A DNA stretch of 64,000 nt from Candidatus Melainabacteria bacterium (GCA_016699165.1 CP064963.1:4402001-4466000); one strand, 5' to 3'. Positions 16,481 to 26,296 are shown, numbered from the stretch's first letter. The notes: a model not told the origin generated them from the letters alone. Numbers and translations are program-made.

Positions 16481-18499
16481 TTAGTGAAACGATTTGAAAA
16501 TAGATCTTTTGAAATCTTGCATTGATTGGTGTCTTGCATCTGGTTCTTTTTCTAAAGCCTTGTATATTGCCTCTTTGACATTTGCAGGTACTTCGATTCC
16601 ATCTGGAAATGGATTTGGAGCTTTTTGTATATGAGCTAGGATTGTGTCTGTGACTTGTTTGCCTACGATTGGTGGCAATCCAACAAGCATTTCATAAAAC
16701 ACGCATCCTACCGAATAAATGTCTGATCGATGATCAATTTTTTGTCCTCTGCATTGCTCTGGGCTCATGTAGAGCGGACTGCCAATTAACTCGCCAGTTT
16801 TTGTTAGATTGAGTGAATTTTCACTGTTTTCTGCAACCACTTTTGCTATGCCGAAATCTACGATTTTTGCCGTGATTTTTCCATCTAATCCTGTCACAAG
16901 CATTATATTGCTTGGCTTAAGGTCTCTATGAACTATGCCATTCTCATGAGCATGCATGAGTGCTTCGCAAATTTGGTCCATAAAAGATAAAGCCATTCGT
17001 AGTTCTAATTTGGATGTTTTATCTAGCAGTTGAGAAAGGCTTGATCCTGCAATGTATTCCATAGTCATATAGGGCTGACCATCTGGTGTTAAGCCAAAAT
17101 CCTGAATCGATATAATGCCTTGGTGTTTGAGTGCTCCTGCAGCTTGCGCCTCTCGCTGGAACCGGGCGATTCCCTCTCCAGAGCCTGCAGCAGAATCTTT
17201 TAAAATTTTAAGTGCATATTCTTTGTCCAGAAAAACTTGCTTTACTTTATACACAGTGCTCATTCCGCCTGAGCCGAGCTCTTCTAGAATTTCATATTTG
17301 TCGAGAAAAGTGGTTCCAACCAGTGTATCGTATCTAACTTTTTGAAGAGGGTTTTGGTCGTTTGGACAAATTTCAACTGAGTAATCGAATTCTCCAGAAC
17401 ACACCATACATATCTTTTTGAATCGAGTAATTGACTGATTTCTTCCAGTACTTGAGCCACTTCCACTGCCGCTTCCTGAGACGGTTTTCAGAGTACGACG
17501 CATGTTGTCTTCGCTTTCTTCCAATTGTAATTTTATTTCGTCTTTTTCAGATTCGATTCTCTCAAGCGCTCCCGCTCCGCTTGCAATGAGCCATACGGTA
17601 AAAACAAGAGCCAGAAGAGCAAAGATTGCCCAGCTCAATGGTTCCTCCACCAGGGGATAACCTCTGACTTCAACTGTAACTAAAATTGTGCGAAGCAATA
17701 GTAAGAATGGAAGTATCAGTAAGAATGCAGCGCCGCGCCTGGACAATGCACCACCGGTAGATCTGCTGGCTAAAAGTGATGCGTGACCTGAATTGCAACT
17801 TGCAAGTAGAGTTCCAAGCGAAGAAAATATGACTAAAATCGAAAAACCTATCGACATTTGAAAACAGCCACCCATTGCGCACAAATGTGGCGACTTGGTT
17901 GCTGCTCCAAATAAAATTAAAAGTGGTACCAGTAAACTCGCAATCAGAAATAAATGCGACAAGCAGGTTCGCTTTATAGTCCAGGCGTAGGTAAATAGCG
18001 CAATTCCTAGAAGCAGTAAGCTAGCTGCTTCTTCTTGAACAACCGGGTTGGGAAATGTAATTCCAGGTGCTGAAGGTTCGGGTTGAAGGATTCGCAGCGA
18101 AAAAAGTTCTTCTCCTGTAATTTCTCCCCAGATTCCCAGAATGCTGAAGATGGCTACCGATAAACCTAGAATACGAGCGATAATCCAAAGTTTGGAATTG
18201 GTCGTAAAGTTTAAAATTAGCAGCGCAATCGATGTGAGGCATAAGCAAATTGCAGTTGTAGAGTTGACTTGTCCGGCAAATGGAATACTAACTTGTGAAC
18301 TGCTTCCACCAGTAAAATCCGGGATAAGCCTGACTATGCCATAGTTTCCAATTGCCCATCCAAATAGCACAAAAACGGACAACACCAGCACAATAATTGC
18401 CAGTACCCTGGACGTAATCCGATATCGGTTTAAGATCTCGTTGCTGACAGTTGAAAGAGACTGCGTCGCCGAAATCGCTCTTTCACCAGTTTTTTGCAT
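16481..18499 (-). CDS. Membrane-anchored Hanks-type Ser/Thr protein kinase
   Basis: 672 aa. The N-terminal half has about eight to nine hydrophobic segments (residues about 30-310) like an integral sensory domain. A short helix follows, then a GSGSGSGSS linker (near residue 345), a four-Cys-like knuckle (CMVC...C, about 363-378), and the kinase domain from about residue 400. Kinase motifs: glycine loop GSGGMSTV, the catalytic HRDLKPSN near residue 521, the magnesium-binding DFG (VDFGIAK) and the APE-equivalent SPEQC. All catalytic residues appear present. The kinase domain is C-terminal and cytoplasmic, the reverse of the common PknB order. A palindrome copy encodes residues 24-30 (LNRYRIT) just before the first helix. 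Confidence 0.9.
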   Translation of the reverse strand: MQKTGERAISATQSLSTVSNEILNRYRITSRVLAIIVLVLSVFVLFGWAIGNYGIVRLIPDFTGGSSSQVSIPFAGQVNSTTAICLCLTSIALLILNFTTNSKLWIIARILGLSVAIFSILGIWGEITGEELFSLRILQPEPSAPGITFPNPVVQEEAASLLLLGIALFTYAWTIKRTCLSHLFLIASLLVPLLILFGAATKSPHLCAMGGCFQMSIGFSILVIFSSLGTLLASCNSGHASLLASRSTGGALSRRGAAFLLILPFLLLLRTILVTVEVRGYPLVEEPLSWAIFALLALVFTVWLIASGAGALERIESEKDEIKLQLEESEDNMRRTLKTVSGSGSGSGSSTGRNQSITRFKKICMVCSGEFDYSVEICPNDQNPLQKVRYDTLVGTTFLDKYEILEELGSGGMSTVYKVKQVFLDKEYALKILKDSAAGSGEGIARFQREAQAAGALKHQGIISIQDFGLTPDGQPYMTMEYIAGSSLSQLLDKTSKLELRMALSFMDQICEALMHAHENGIVHRDLKPSNIMLVTGLDGKITAKIVDFGIAKVVAENSENSLNLTKTGELIGSPLYMSPEQCRGQKIDHRSDIYSVGCVFYEMLVGLPPIVGKQVTDTILAHIQKAPNPFPDGIEVPANVKEAIYKALEKEPDARHQSMQDFKRSIFKSFH
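18410..18437. repeat. Dispersed palindrome copy 7
   Basis: GTAATCCGATATCGGTTTAA (18414-18433), inside the kinase gene, read on the minus strand as NRYRIT. Confidence 0.9.
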
Positions 18500-18517
18500 C
18501 TAACAAGGCATCCTCGA

Positions 18518-18937
18518 TTAATTCTTAGCAGCAAGTGCCTTGTCGATAAATTTGACATACATTTCTTTTGGTTTGGCTGCGGGAATTTCTTTCACTAACT
18601 TGCCATTTTTAGTGAAGACACCAACGCATGGTATGTACGGCATTTGACTGGTGAAGAAAGGTTCTACGCCTAACTCTTTAGCCAATTTAGTCGATTCTGA
18701 CAGTTTACCCTTGCTTGTATTTAGTTCGTAAAAATCGACTTTTTCTCCATAGTCTTTTTTGAGTCCTTCAACAAGTGGTTTCACTACGCCGCAAGACCAC
18801 TGGCATTTGTCGTCGTAAATTGCTATAAAACGAACTTTTTTATCCGCACTTTTCGCATTGTCCTCAGCTTTAACCGTGCTTGTGGACGCACCGAAAAAGA
18901 CGACCATGACAATCAGAAAAGCTATGATTTTTTGCAT
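18518..18937 (-). CDS. Secreted thioredoxin-like protein
   Basis: 139 aa with GGAGG seven bases upstream of the ATG. A signal peptide (IIAFLIVMVVFFGASTSTVKA) precedes a thioredoxin-like fold: first strand VRFIAIYDDKC, then the Cys pair CQWSC in place of CxxC (three intervening residues), and a cis-Pro-like region MPYIPCVGVF. The atypical CxxxC spacing leaves redox activity uncertain. It lies between the kinase (18 bases downstream) and the DUF4239 remnant, apparently in the same transcription unit. Confidence 0.7.
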   Translation of the reverse strand: MQKIIAFLIVMVVFFGASTSTVKAEDNAKSADKKVRFIAIYDDKCQWSCGVVKPLVEGLKKDYGEKVDFYELNTSKGKLSESTKLAKELGVEPFFTSQMPYIPCVGVFTKNGKLVKEIPAAKPKEMYVKFIDKALAAKN

Positions 18938-18955
18938 TTGTCCGCCTCCATTATT

Positions 18956-19803
18956 TTATAAAGTGTTTGGTTGATTTTTATTTTTGTTATTGGTATCGAG
19001 TATGGTGCCAGGATCCACTGTTTTTTCTGTATGGCCAACACGATTATCGAAAATAGAACGAGTAATCATAAATGCGTCGGGACTTATGCATAGCTCTCCG
19101 GAGAACGGGTAGCCGTATAAAAACACTAGAAACATATTGAGTGAAATCAATATTGAGACCATTGCAGTCATGATAATTTGCAAGGGAAGATTTTCCAGTC
19201 CAAAAAATAGGTGAAAAAGATGGTTATGAAAGCGCCAGCAAAGAGGGTCACCCATTCGACGGTAGGTATGCCTGCAAATGCCATATTGGTTCGAGTTCGC
19301 CGATTTTGCCAAATTTGACAAGCGTTGTCGACTGCAAGGGGATAGATTGCCTTTTCTCCTTCGGTTTTTGGTTCAAATGCAATCACTTCTTGCATTAAGA
19401 GCACTGCCGTTCGTCTGGCATCTGGACTATGCAGATTTGATTTCATAGTCTCCCATTCTTCATTAATGACTAATTCACCGTATTTGACACAAAGTGACTT
19501 TAATTGAGAGCGTTTTGGTTCTGGAAAGCCAGAAGCCAATATAAAAACATCAGCCAGGCAATTCGCCTCTTTTTCTGTGACATCGCGGGCCACTTGAAAC
19601 TTTTGCATGGCATCAACAACCACAAGACCAAGCAATACGGCATACAAAGTGCCAACCACCGATAGAAGATAGCCACCCACTTCATGAGAAGCTCGTAGTT
19701 TGTTGAGATCAACCAGTTTTCGAGTTATCAAAAGCCCGGCCACAGAGGCCAGGGTGCTCAGCAAAACTACAACTACGCCGCCAAAATACGAATCTAATTG
19801 CAT
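18956..19803 (-). pseudogene. DUF4239 membrane protein, interrupted by a frameshift
   Basis: The frame from ATG 19803 encodes the DUF4239 N-terminus and core (VVGTLYAVLLGLVVVDAM, EANCLADVFILASG, INEEWETM) but stops early at 19168. The expected C-terminal helix and PFSGEL motif continue in another frame ending at 18956 (FGLENLPLQIIMTAMV onward). The switch falls at a run of six T in the coding strand at about 19203-19208 (TATTTTTTGG). One added T, or a -1 slip on T-TTT-TTG, restores a full protein like the paralogue at 10254-11090. It may be a true mutation, a sequencing error in a homopolymer, or slippage. The rest of both frames looks conserved, which argues against long decay. Confidence 0.75.
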
Positions 19804-19863
19804 AAATTAAGTAAGCCCAGCTAGTGGATTACTTATATTAATTTGCGGGACTTGTATTTTTTA

Positions 19864-19891
19864 AGACGTAATCCGATATCGGATTACGTTT
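19864..19891. repeat. Dispersed palindrome copy 8
   Basis: GTAATCCGATATCGGATTAC (19868-19887), a perfect 20-base palindrome. It overlaps the 3' end of the SnoaL-like gene and supplies its last sense codon and TAA stop (19884-19886). Confidence 0.95.
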
Positions 19892-20282
19892 TAAAACTAG
19901 GGTCGAGTTTGACATGGCGGTGTAAGAATTTGAACCGACCATTCACTCGTTTTAAAGTGTCGGTATAAACGCCGGTGGCGATGATTTCTGGTGCGTTTAT
20001 GCGGTCGATGATAGTCATGTAGCATTTCATATTGGCTGAATTGCTGTCGCCCGTGATGATGAAATTCGTCATTAGATGGCGCTTGCCTTTAATTCGCTCA
20101 CCTAACTCATGAAAGAGCTCTCTGAGTGAGCTTTTACCAATATATTCGCCTAATCCACCAGCCCAAGTTCCGTCGTCAGTCCAGGTTTCAAGCCAGGAAG
20201 AAACATCTTCTGCGTCCATAGCAAGGGCATAACGAACTGCCAATTCTTGAATCTCGAGTTTTTCGTCAGCGGTAAGTGGCAT
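19884..20282 (-). CDS. SnoaL/NTF2-like cytoplasmic protein
   Basis: About 132 aa from ATG 20282, giving MPLTADEKLEIQELAVRYAL; an upstream in-frame start at 20309 would add nine residues of poor composition. It has the cone-shaped NTF2-fold pattern: helix with AMDAEDVSSWLETWTDDGTW, then GKSSLRELF and later strands ending RFKFLHRHVKLD. Such SnoaL_4 proteins are ring-opening or dehydratase-like enzymes or ligand binders; the substrate is unknown. The stop codon lies inside palindrome copy 8. It may head the minus-strand block leading to fhs. Confidence 0.75.
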   Translation of the reverse strand: MPLTADEKLEIQELAVRYALAMDAEDVSSWLETWTDDGTWAGGLGEYIGKSSLRELFHELGERIKGKRHLMTNFIITGDSNSANMKCYMTIIDRINAPEIIATGVYTDTLKRVNGRFKFLHRHVKLDPSFKT

Positions 20283-20461
20283 GATTTTTCTCTTGAGTAC
20301 TAACAGCAAGCAACACTATTACTAAATTCTCTCACAGCGTGACTGCTTAGGGATTAATGTCGAGCTAATTGTCCCTTAACCAGGTCCATTCAAATTCTTA
20401 CAGTAAGATCCACTTTGCGGCGTTACTATGCCTGACGAATGAATTTGTCAGAAAATAATAT

Positions 20462-21259
20462 TTGAACCCGATGCCTTCTTTTAGAATAAAACTATTGCTC
20501 CATTTTGCCATTGCGCAAGCATTGAGCTGTATTTTTCCTGTGGCAATTTTTTTGGCACTTGCAGCAACTAAAGTGGTCTCAATTCCGGGACTTCCCAGAT
20601 ATGACTTGTTATTGCTATTTTGTCTTTTGGTCCAAGTCTTTATGTACTCAAGCAAATTGGAAACGCTTGACGAGGTTAAGGTCATTTTAGTTTTTCACGC
20701 CATAGGACTTTGTCTTGAGTTGTTTAAAACACATTCGGGATCCTGGTCTTATCCCGATTTTGCCTATACTAAAATCGGTGGCGTTCCTTTATACAGCGGA
20801 TTCTTGTATGCAAGCGTGGCAAGCTACATGTGCCAAGCCTGGCGTCGACTTGATCTTCAGCTAGTAAATTACCCAAGGGCAATTATCGCGTCTCCTTTTG
20901 GTGTCATTATTTATGCCAATTTTTTTACTGAACATTTTATTGTCGATCTGCGATTAATTTTGATTCCGCTTGTTTTCATCATATTTTGGCACTCTAAGGT
21001 GCACTACACTGTGGATGGTAAAACTCGCACAATGCCCCTGGCTCTCTCCTTTTTGCTCATTGGACTCTTTGTCTGGTTTGCCGAAAATATAAGCACTTTT
21101 CTAAACGCATGGCAGTATCCATATCAAGCCGACAAATGGTGCATGGTTCACAGTTCCAAGATTTCATCCTGGTTTTTGCTAGTCATAATCAGTTTTATCG
21201 TTGTGGCACAGTTGAAGCACGTTAAACAAAATATGACTAAAGGAAAGATCAAGCTTTAG
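20462..21259 (+). CDS. DUF817 integral membrane protein
   Basis: 265 aa (start TTG 20462, or ATG 20471 three codons on; no clear ribosome binding site decides). About seven to eight hydrophobic segments. The DUF817 signature is evident: SGSWSYPDFAY, GVPLYSGFLYASVASYMCQAW, then IIYANFFTEHFIVDLR and a Trp-rich segment WKISSW-like near the end. Function is unknown. It lies just upstream of the APC permease on the same strand (26-base gap). Confidence 0.85.
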   Translation: MNPMPSFRIKLLLHFAIAQALSCIFPVAIFLALAATKVVSIPGLPRYDLLLLFCLLVQVFMYSSKLETLDEVKVILVFHAIGLCLELFKTHSGSWSYPDFAYTKIGGVPLYSGFLYASVASYMCQAWRRLDLQLVNYPRAIIASPFGVIIYANFFTEHFIVDLRLILIPLVFIIFWHSKVHYTVDGKTRTMPLALSFLLIGLFVWFAENISTFLNAWQYPYQADKWCMVHSSKISSWFLLVIISFIVVAQLKHVKQNMTKGKIKL

Positions 21260-21285
21260 TTCATATTTATCAGGCCTAACGTCTA

Positions 21286-23241
21286 ATGAAGTTTGCATTA
21301 ATGGGCATGAATATTATGACTTTGGGCGATGTAATAATAATGGCTAGCAAAAATCGATTCGAGCGCTGGTTTTTCGAAGGGCTAAAAGCGCGCTCGCAAG
21401 AGACGCATCAAGTCAAAGCGCCCTGGTACAAAGTAATGTGCTTGACCGGAGTCGATTACTTTTCCAGTCTGGGCTATCAGCCCGGCATAGCCTTTCTGGC
21501 TGCAGGAATTTTGTCGCCAATTGCGACATTAATCGTGATACTCGTCACTTTGTTTGGTTTGATTCCTCTGTACTCTCGGGTAGCAAAAGCCAGCCCGCAC
21601 GGACAGGGAAGTATCTCGATGCTCGAGAATCTGCTTCCAAGCTGGTTTGGCAAAGCTTTAATTCTAGTTCTTTTAGGTTTTGCTGCCACCGATTTCATTA
21701 TTACTATCACTCTTTCTGCAGCTGATGCTACAGCTCATGTGGCTCAGAATCCATTTGTGGGCAGTTACGTCCAAAGCCGAGAGCTTTTAACCATCTTTAT
21801 TTTAGCCATGCTTGGCGCAATTTTTTTGAAAGGTTTTCGCGAAGCAATAGGTGTTTCGGTAGCTTTGGTTGTGCTTTATCTATTGTGCAATTGTGTGGTC
21901 GTTGTTCGCGCCAGTATGGAATTGTTCAGTCATCCGCAAAGCCTTGAGTTGTGGTTCAAAAATGTCACAGTCAGTCATGGAAATATTTGGGCGGCAATTG
22001 GAATTTCAATGATTTTGTTTCCAAAGTTGGCGCTTGGTATGTCAGGCTTTGAAACTGGTGTTGCAGTAATGCCACTGGTGGAAGGTTCGCCAGATGACAC
22101 AAAGGATAATCCACATGGACGAATAGAAAATACTCACAAACTGCTCACCGCAGCTGCCATTATCATGGCTGTTTTGCTTTTGTTCTCAAGCGTTTTGACC
22201 ACTGTTTTAATTCCAGCTGAACAATTCAAACCCGGTGGTGCCGCCAATGGACGCGCCCTGGCTTTTCTTGCCCACGAATATCTTGGCGGCCAATTTGGTA
22301 CCATATACGATATCAGCACTATTTTGATACTCTGGTTTGCCGGTGCTTCTGCCATGGCCGGACTTTTAAATTTAGTGCCGCGTTACTTGCCTCGATACGG
22401 AATGGCTCCAGACTGGTCTCGTGCACAGCGTCCTCTTGTTTTGTTTTTTACTTGTGTATCCTTTCTTGTGACCTGGATGTTTAAAGCCGACGTAGACGCT
22501 CAGGCTGGCGCTTATGCCACCGGGGTGCTTGTATTGTTCGCCTCTGCTGCCCTTGCAGTTGCCTTAAGCGTCAAGAATGAAGGCATTTCTAAAAAAATCT
22601 TGTTCTGGTCGATATTATTAGTCTTCATTTACACCACGATAGCAAACATGATCGAACGTCCAGAAGGATTACATATTGCTTCTTTCTTCATCGCTGCAAT
22701 TATTTTCGTTTCTTTGATTTCGCGGTCTTTGAGATCGCTTGAACTGCGTCTTGACTCTGTCCATTTGGATAGTGAGGCCACTTCAATTATCCAGGATATG
22801 ATGAAGCGCGAAGGTTCGATTTGTTTGCTCGCTCGCAGACCAGGCGGTACTGATTACAGCAAGAAAGAAGCAGCCACTCGTCGAATTCACAAATTGACCC
22901 TTAGCGAAGCACATTTCATTTTTCTTGAAGTAGAACTTTCAGACCCTTCTGAATTTGCGGAGGATTGTTTAGATGTTCAAGGTCGAATTGTTGATGGGCA
23001 TTGTGTCTTGTATTGTCAAAGCCCGGCAATTCCAAATGCAATTGCTGCCGTGTTGTTGCATCTGCGCGACAAAACTCAGGCACTTCCACGTGCTTATTTC
23101 GGCTGGACTGAGGGCAGTCCGCTTTCTTATGTATTTAAATATATCTTTCTAGGCGAAGGCGAAACAGCTCCTGTAACTCGGGAAGTTTTGCGAATAGCTG
23201 AACCAGACCCGCTTAAGCGACCTGAAGTGATAGTAGGCTGA
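21286..23241 (+). CDS. APC-superfamily amino acid permease-like transporter
   Basis: 651 aa, with about 12 hydrophobic segments between residues 55 and 480 and a soluble C-terminal domain of about 150 residues. The first helix region contains GVDYFSSLGYQPGIAFLAAG, a typical unwound TM1 of APC transporters, and a later helix has PKLALGMSGFETGVAVMPL. The start is uncertain: MKFALMG at 21286 or MASKNRFERWFFEG at 21340. The C-terminal domain starts near SVHLDSEATSIIQDMMKREG and resembles the cytosolic tails of long APC transporters. The substrate cannot be predicted. Confidence 0.85.
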   Translation: MKFALMGMNIMTLGDVIIMASKNRFERWFFEGLKARSQETHQVKAPWYKVMCLTGVDYFSSLGYQPGIAFLAAGILSPIATLIVILVTLFGLIPLYSRVAKASPHGQGSISMLENLLPSWFGKALILVLLGFAATDFIITITLSAADATAHVAQNPFVGSYVQSRELLTIFILAMLGAIFLKGFREAIGVSVALVVLYLLCNCVVVVRASMELFSHPQSLELWFKNVTVSHGNIWAAIGISMILFPKLALGMSGFETGVAVMPLVEGSPDDTKDNPHGRIENTHKLLTAAAIIMAVLLLFSSVLTTVLIPAEQFKPGGAANGRALAFLAHEYLGGQFGTIYDISTILILWFAGASAMAGLLNLVPRYLPRYGMAPDWSRAQRPLVLFFTCVSFLVTWMFKADVDAQAGAYATGVLVLFASAALAVALSVKNEGISKKILFWSILLVFIYTTIANMIERPEGLHIASFFIAAIIFVSLISRSLRSLELRLDSVHLDSEATSIIQDMMKREGSICLLARRPGGTDYSKKEAATRRIHKLTLSEAHFIFLEVELSDPSEFAEDCLDVQGRIVDGHCVLYCQSPAIPNAIAAVLLHLRDKTQALPRAYFGWTEGSPLSYVFKYIFLGEGETAPVTREVLRIAEPDPLKRPEVIVG

Positions 23242-23349
23242 TTGTCCAAACAGAAACTGGATTAAATTTGTTGCTTGCATTGAACTTTTTTGCACTCAAA
23301 GTCGTCTATCTTAGTGTGAGGGGATTTCGTCAAGGACTTGCCAATTACT

Positions 23350-25029
23350 ATGCAAAAAAAAGTCATTTCCGCCCTGCTTGCCATTTCGTTTTTGACTTTT
23401 GGCTTTGAAGCTAATGCTCTGCCTCAAAAGTCTGAAACCCAGTCGGATTCTGAAAAAATACAACATTTGCTCAATCGCATAACCTTTGGCAAAACGTATT
23501 CCGATATCGGATTAGTTTCAAAAATGGGAATCGAAAATTACATAAAATCTCAACTTCATCCCCAGGATCTTGTCGTTTCAGAGGATTTGATCGAATTGTC
23601 TAAGGCTGAAGCATTGCAAGCAAGTCCTTCTCAATTATTTATTAAATATGGTCGACCAGCAATTAAGGCGGCTGTTCAGAACCAGAACCAGAACCAGAAT
23701 CAGAACCAAAGTTTGAAGGGTAACAAAGCCAAAGTAACGGAGCAAAACAAAAAGCAGTTCAACAAAATTGCGAGAGAGGCGAATCAAGTAATTTATGGAG
23801 ATACAGCTTTAAACAGAATAGCAAGAGCTGTCGAAAGTCCAAGACAATTGGAAGAGGTGATGACTGATTTTTGGTTCAATCATTTCAACGTTTCTTCTGA
23901 CAAAGGTTTAGACAAAATCTGGATTGGCGCCTACGAAGAAAAAGCCATTCGCCCATATGTGCTTGGAAGATTTAGAGATTTGTTGGGTGCAACAGCCCAT
24001 CATGCTGCCATGCTCTTCTATTTGGACAACTGGCAAAATAGTGCACCACAAGCGGTTGAGCAAAACATTCAAGCAAATAACAAAAAGAAGAATAATAAAG
24101 GCATAAATGAAAATTACGCCCGCGAGCTTATGGAGTTGCACACACTTGGAGTTGATGGCGGATACACTCAAAAAGATGTAACTGAGCTTGCTCGAGTTTT
24201 GACTGGTTTGGGCACCCCAAATAGAGGCTCTATGATGGGCAAACTAAATAGACAAATGAAAAACGCAGTGGATCGCAATCCTTCTATGAAAAACAGGTTC
24301 GTTAGAAATTACGGTCAATTCGTTTCTGCCGACATGTTGCCTGGTGACAGTATGCTTGGATCTTATTTCGATGAGAGAAGACATGATTTTGGCAACAAAG
24401 TAATTATGAAAGTCACTATAAAAGGAGAAGGCGAAAAGGAAATTGAGCAAGTGTTGGATCTGCTTGCGAAGCACCCTTCCACAGCTAAGCATATAAGTTA
24501 TAAGCTGGCACAATATTTTGTCTGTGATAAACCGCCACAAAGTCTTGTTGAAAATCTAAGTCAGATTTATTTAAAATCAGACGGAAACATCGCAACAGTA
24601 TTGGATGCATTGTTTCACTCCAATGAGTTTTGGGACGTGAAAAATCAGAATGCTAAGTTCAAATCGCCATATAGATTTTTAATTTCGACTCTGCGTGCGA
24701 CGGACACACGAGTGGAAGACGTTCAACCAGCTGTAAATTATTTGCGACAAGCAGGTATGCCTTTATATAAATGTCTTACTCCAGACGGATATAAAAACAC
24801 CCAAGAAGCCTGGCTCAATCCAGATAATCTTGTAAACAGGTTAAACTTTGTCACCGCTTTTAGTTCCGGACGGCTCAAAGGAATGCAACCACAAATCAAA
24901 GAGCCAGAACTCATTGCATATTCAATTCCCGGCAAATTGAGCGAAAAAACTAGTAACGCAATTAAAAAAGCACCACCCGCGATGCAAATGCCATTGCTTT
25001 TAGGATCGCCTGAGTTCATGAAATATTGA
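23350..25029 (+). CDS. DUF1800 family secreted protein
   Basis: 559 aa from ATG 23350 (MQKKVISALLAISFLTFGF, a signal peptide); an in-frame TTG lies four codons upstream. The DUF1800 landmarks are present: HLLNRITFG near the N-terminus, FWFNHFNVS, ENYARELMELHTLGVDGGYT, and a C-terminal LVNRLNF. A Gln-Asn run is encoded at 23677-23709. A dispersed palindrome copy is read as TYSDIGLV near residues 49-57, just after HLLNRITFGK. DUF1800 and DUF1501 genes occur as pairs in many bacteria, with proposed roles in the cell envelope; function is unproven. The partner lies 19 bases downstream. Confidence 0.92.
   Translation: MQKKVISALLAISFLTFGFEANALPQKSETQSDSEKIQHLLNRITFGKTYSDIGLVSKMGIENYIKSQLHPQDLVVSEDLIELSKAEALQASPSQLFIKYGRPAIKAAVQNQNQNQNQNQSLKGNKAKVTEQNKKQFNKIAREANQVIYGDTALNRIARAVESPRQLEEVMTDFWFNHFNVSSDKGLDKIWIGAYEEKAIRPYVLGRFRDLLGATAHHAAMLFYLDNWQNSAPQAVEQNIQANNKKKNNKGINENYARELMELHTLGVDGGYTQKDVTELARVLTGLGTPNRGSMMGKLNRQMKNAVDRNPSMKNRFVRNYGQFVSADMLPGDSMLGSYFDERRHDFGNKVIMKVTIKGEGEKEIEQVLDLLAKHPSTAKHISYKLAQYFVCDKPPQSLVENLSQIYLKSDGNIATVLDALFHSNEFWDVKNQNAKFKSPYRFLISTLRATDTRVEDVQPAVNYLRQAGMPLYKCLTPDGYKNTQEAWLNPDNLVNRLNFVTAFSSGRLKGMQPQIKEPELIAYSIPGKLSEKTSNAIKKAPPAMQMPLLLGSPEFMKY
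23492..23519. repeat. Dispersed palindrome copy 9
   Basis: GTATTCCGATATCGGATTAG (23496-23515), flanked by AAAC and TTTC. It lies in the conserved N-terminus of the DUF1800 gene, read as YSDIGL. Confidence 0.9.
23677..23709 (+). repeat. In-frame CAGAAC hexanucleotide repeat
   Basis: Five tandem copies of CAGAA(C/T), then CAA, encode QNQNQNQNQNQ within the DUF1800 protein. Six-base units preserve the frame, so copy-number change would only alter linker length. Confidence 0.85.
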
Positions 25030-25048
25030 TAGTGAGTGAGGTCTAATT

Positions 25049-26296
25049 ATGAATCGTCGTGAATTTCTAAAATCTGCTGCTTTAGCCTCCTGCTCACTCA
25101 TGGCTCCAGGAATGGAAGCTTGGGCGCTTGAGTCCAAGTCTGCAATGAAAAGCGGAAGCAAGCTTGTGGTGGTCTTTTTGCGAGGAGCGATAGACGGATT
25201 ATCTGTCCTGCCTCCAATAGCTGATTCGCGATACTATTCACTGAGACCAAGAATTGCCATTCCCGGGTCGCAAAGTGAAAATGGTGCATTATATTTAGAT
25301 GGACATTTTGGTATGCATCCTGCATTGGCGCCAATCATGCCACTTTGGAAAAGCAAAAAACTGGCATTCGTTTTAAACGCAGGTTCGCCCAATCCTACAA
25401 GGTCACATTTCGATGCACAAGACTACATGGAATCTGGAGTGCCTGGAAGCAAGAGTGTAAGCACTGGTTGGCTCAATCGATTATTGTCTCAACTTCCAAC
25501 AAACGATTCTCCGGTTCGAGCAATTAACATCGGTGCCACCACGCCTCGCATATTATCTGGTCCTGTTGCTGTTGCCACTTATGCACCAACTGCCAAACGA
25601 AGAATGGCTCCTTTAGACCAACCGCAGGTTTCGGCTGCGTTTTCTGACATGTATTCGGGACGCAACGATATATTAGGTAAAACTTTCGAACAGGGAATGG
25701 CTGCACGTGGCGAATTTAATCAAGCCTTCGAAAATTCAGCCATGCAAGAAATGGTGGCAGCTGATGGTGGCGCCCTCCCCGCAAATAAATTTAACGGATT
25801 TGGGCGTCAATTGGGCAGACTAATGAAAGAAGAGCCGAAAGTGCAGGTAGCATTTCTTGCTCTTGGCGGCTTTGATACGCACGTAAATCAAGGTGCAAGT
25901 CAGGGACAATTGTCAAATCAATTAAGTACAGTTGCAAAAGGATTATCGGAGCTTACAGCAGCTCTTGATACTGCCTTTAATAACACAATGATTGTGGTGG
26001 TTTCCGAATTTGGACGCACCGTGAAAGAGAATGGAAACGGTGGCACAGATCATGGACATGGCAATCTCATTTGGTTAATGGGCAATAGAGTAAACGGTGG
26101 CAAACTCTACGGTAACTGGAGCGGACTGGATCAGAACTCTTTGTTTGAAGGGCGAGATTTGCCTGTGATGACCGATTTTCGAAATGTGCTTGCATCGGGC
26201 ATCGGCAACCATATGGGGCTTGCTGCCAAACAAAAAGAAATCGTTTTTCCAGGCTACCAGCCTAATGATAAGACAGTAACTGGAATTTTTGCCTGA
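25049..26296 (+). CDS. DUF1501 family Tat-exported protein
   Basis: 415 aa. The N-terminus MNRREFLKSAALASCSLMAPG is a Tat-type signal, with RR followed by F-L-K. The body matches DUF1501: VVVFLRGAIDGLSVLPP, FGMHPALAPI, HFDAQDYMESG, VSEFGRTVKENG and DHGHGN. These proteins belong to the alkaline phosphatase/sulfatase-like superfamily and are the usual partners of DUF1800. The GAGG sequence upstream of the ATG fits a ribosome binding site. The two-gene unit ends near 26304, where a weak hairpin and eight T are seen. Confidence 0.93.
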   Translation: MNRREFLKSAALASCSLMAPGMEAWALESKSAMKSGSKLVVVFLRGAIDGLSVLPPIADSRYYSLRPRIAIPGSQSENGALYLDGHFGMHPALAPIMPLWKSKKLAFVLNAGSPNPTRSHFDAQDYMESGVPGSKSVSTGWLNRLLSQLPTNDSPVRAINIGATTPRILSGPVAVATYAPTAKRRMAPLDQPQVSAAFSDMYSGRNDILGKTFEQGMAARGEFNQAFENSAMQEMVAADGGALPANKFNGFGRQLGRLMKEEPKVQVAFLALGGFDTHVNQGASQGQLSNQLSTVAKGLSELTAALDTAFNNTMIVVVSEFGRTVKENGNGGTDHGHGNLIWLMGNRVNGGKLYGNWSGLDQNSLFEGRDLPVMTDFRNVLASGIGNHMGLAAKQKEIVFPGYQPNDKTVTGIFA

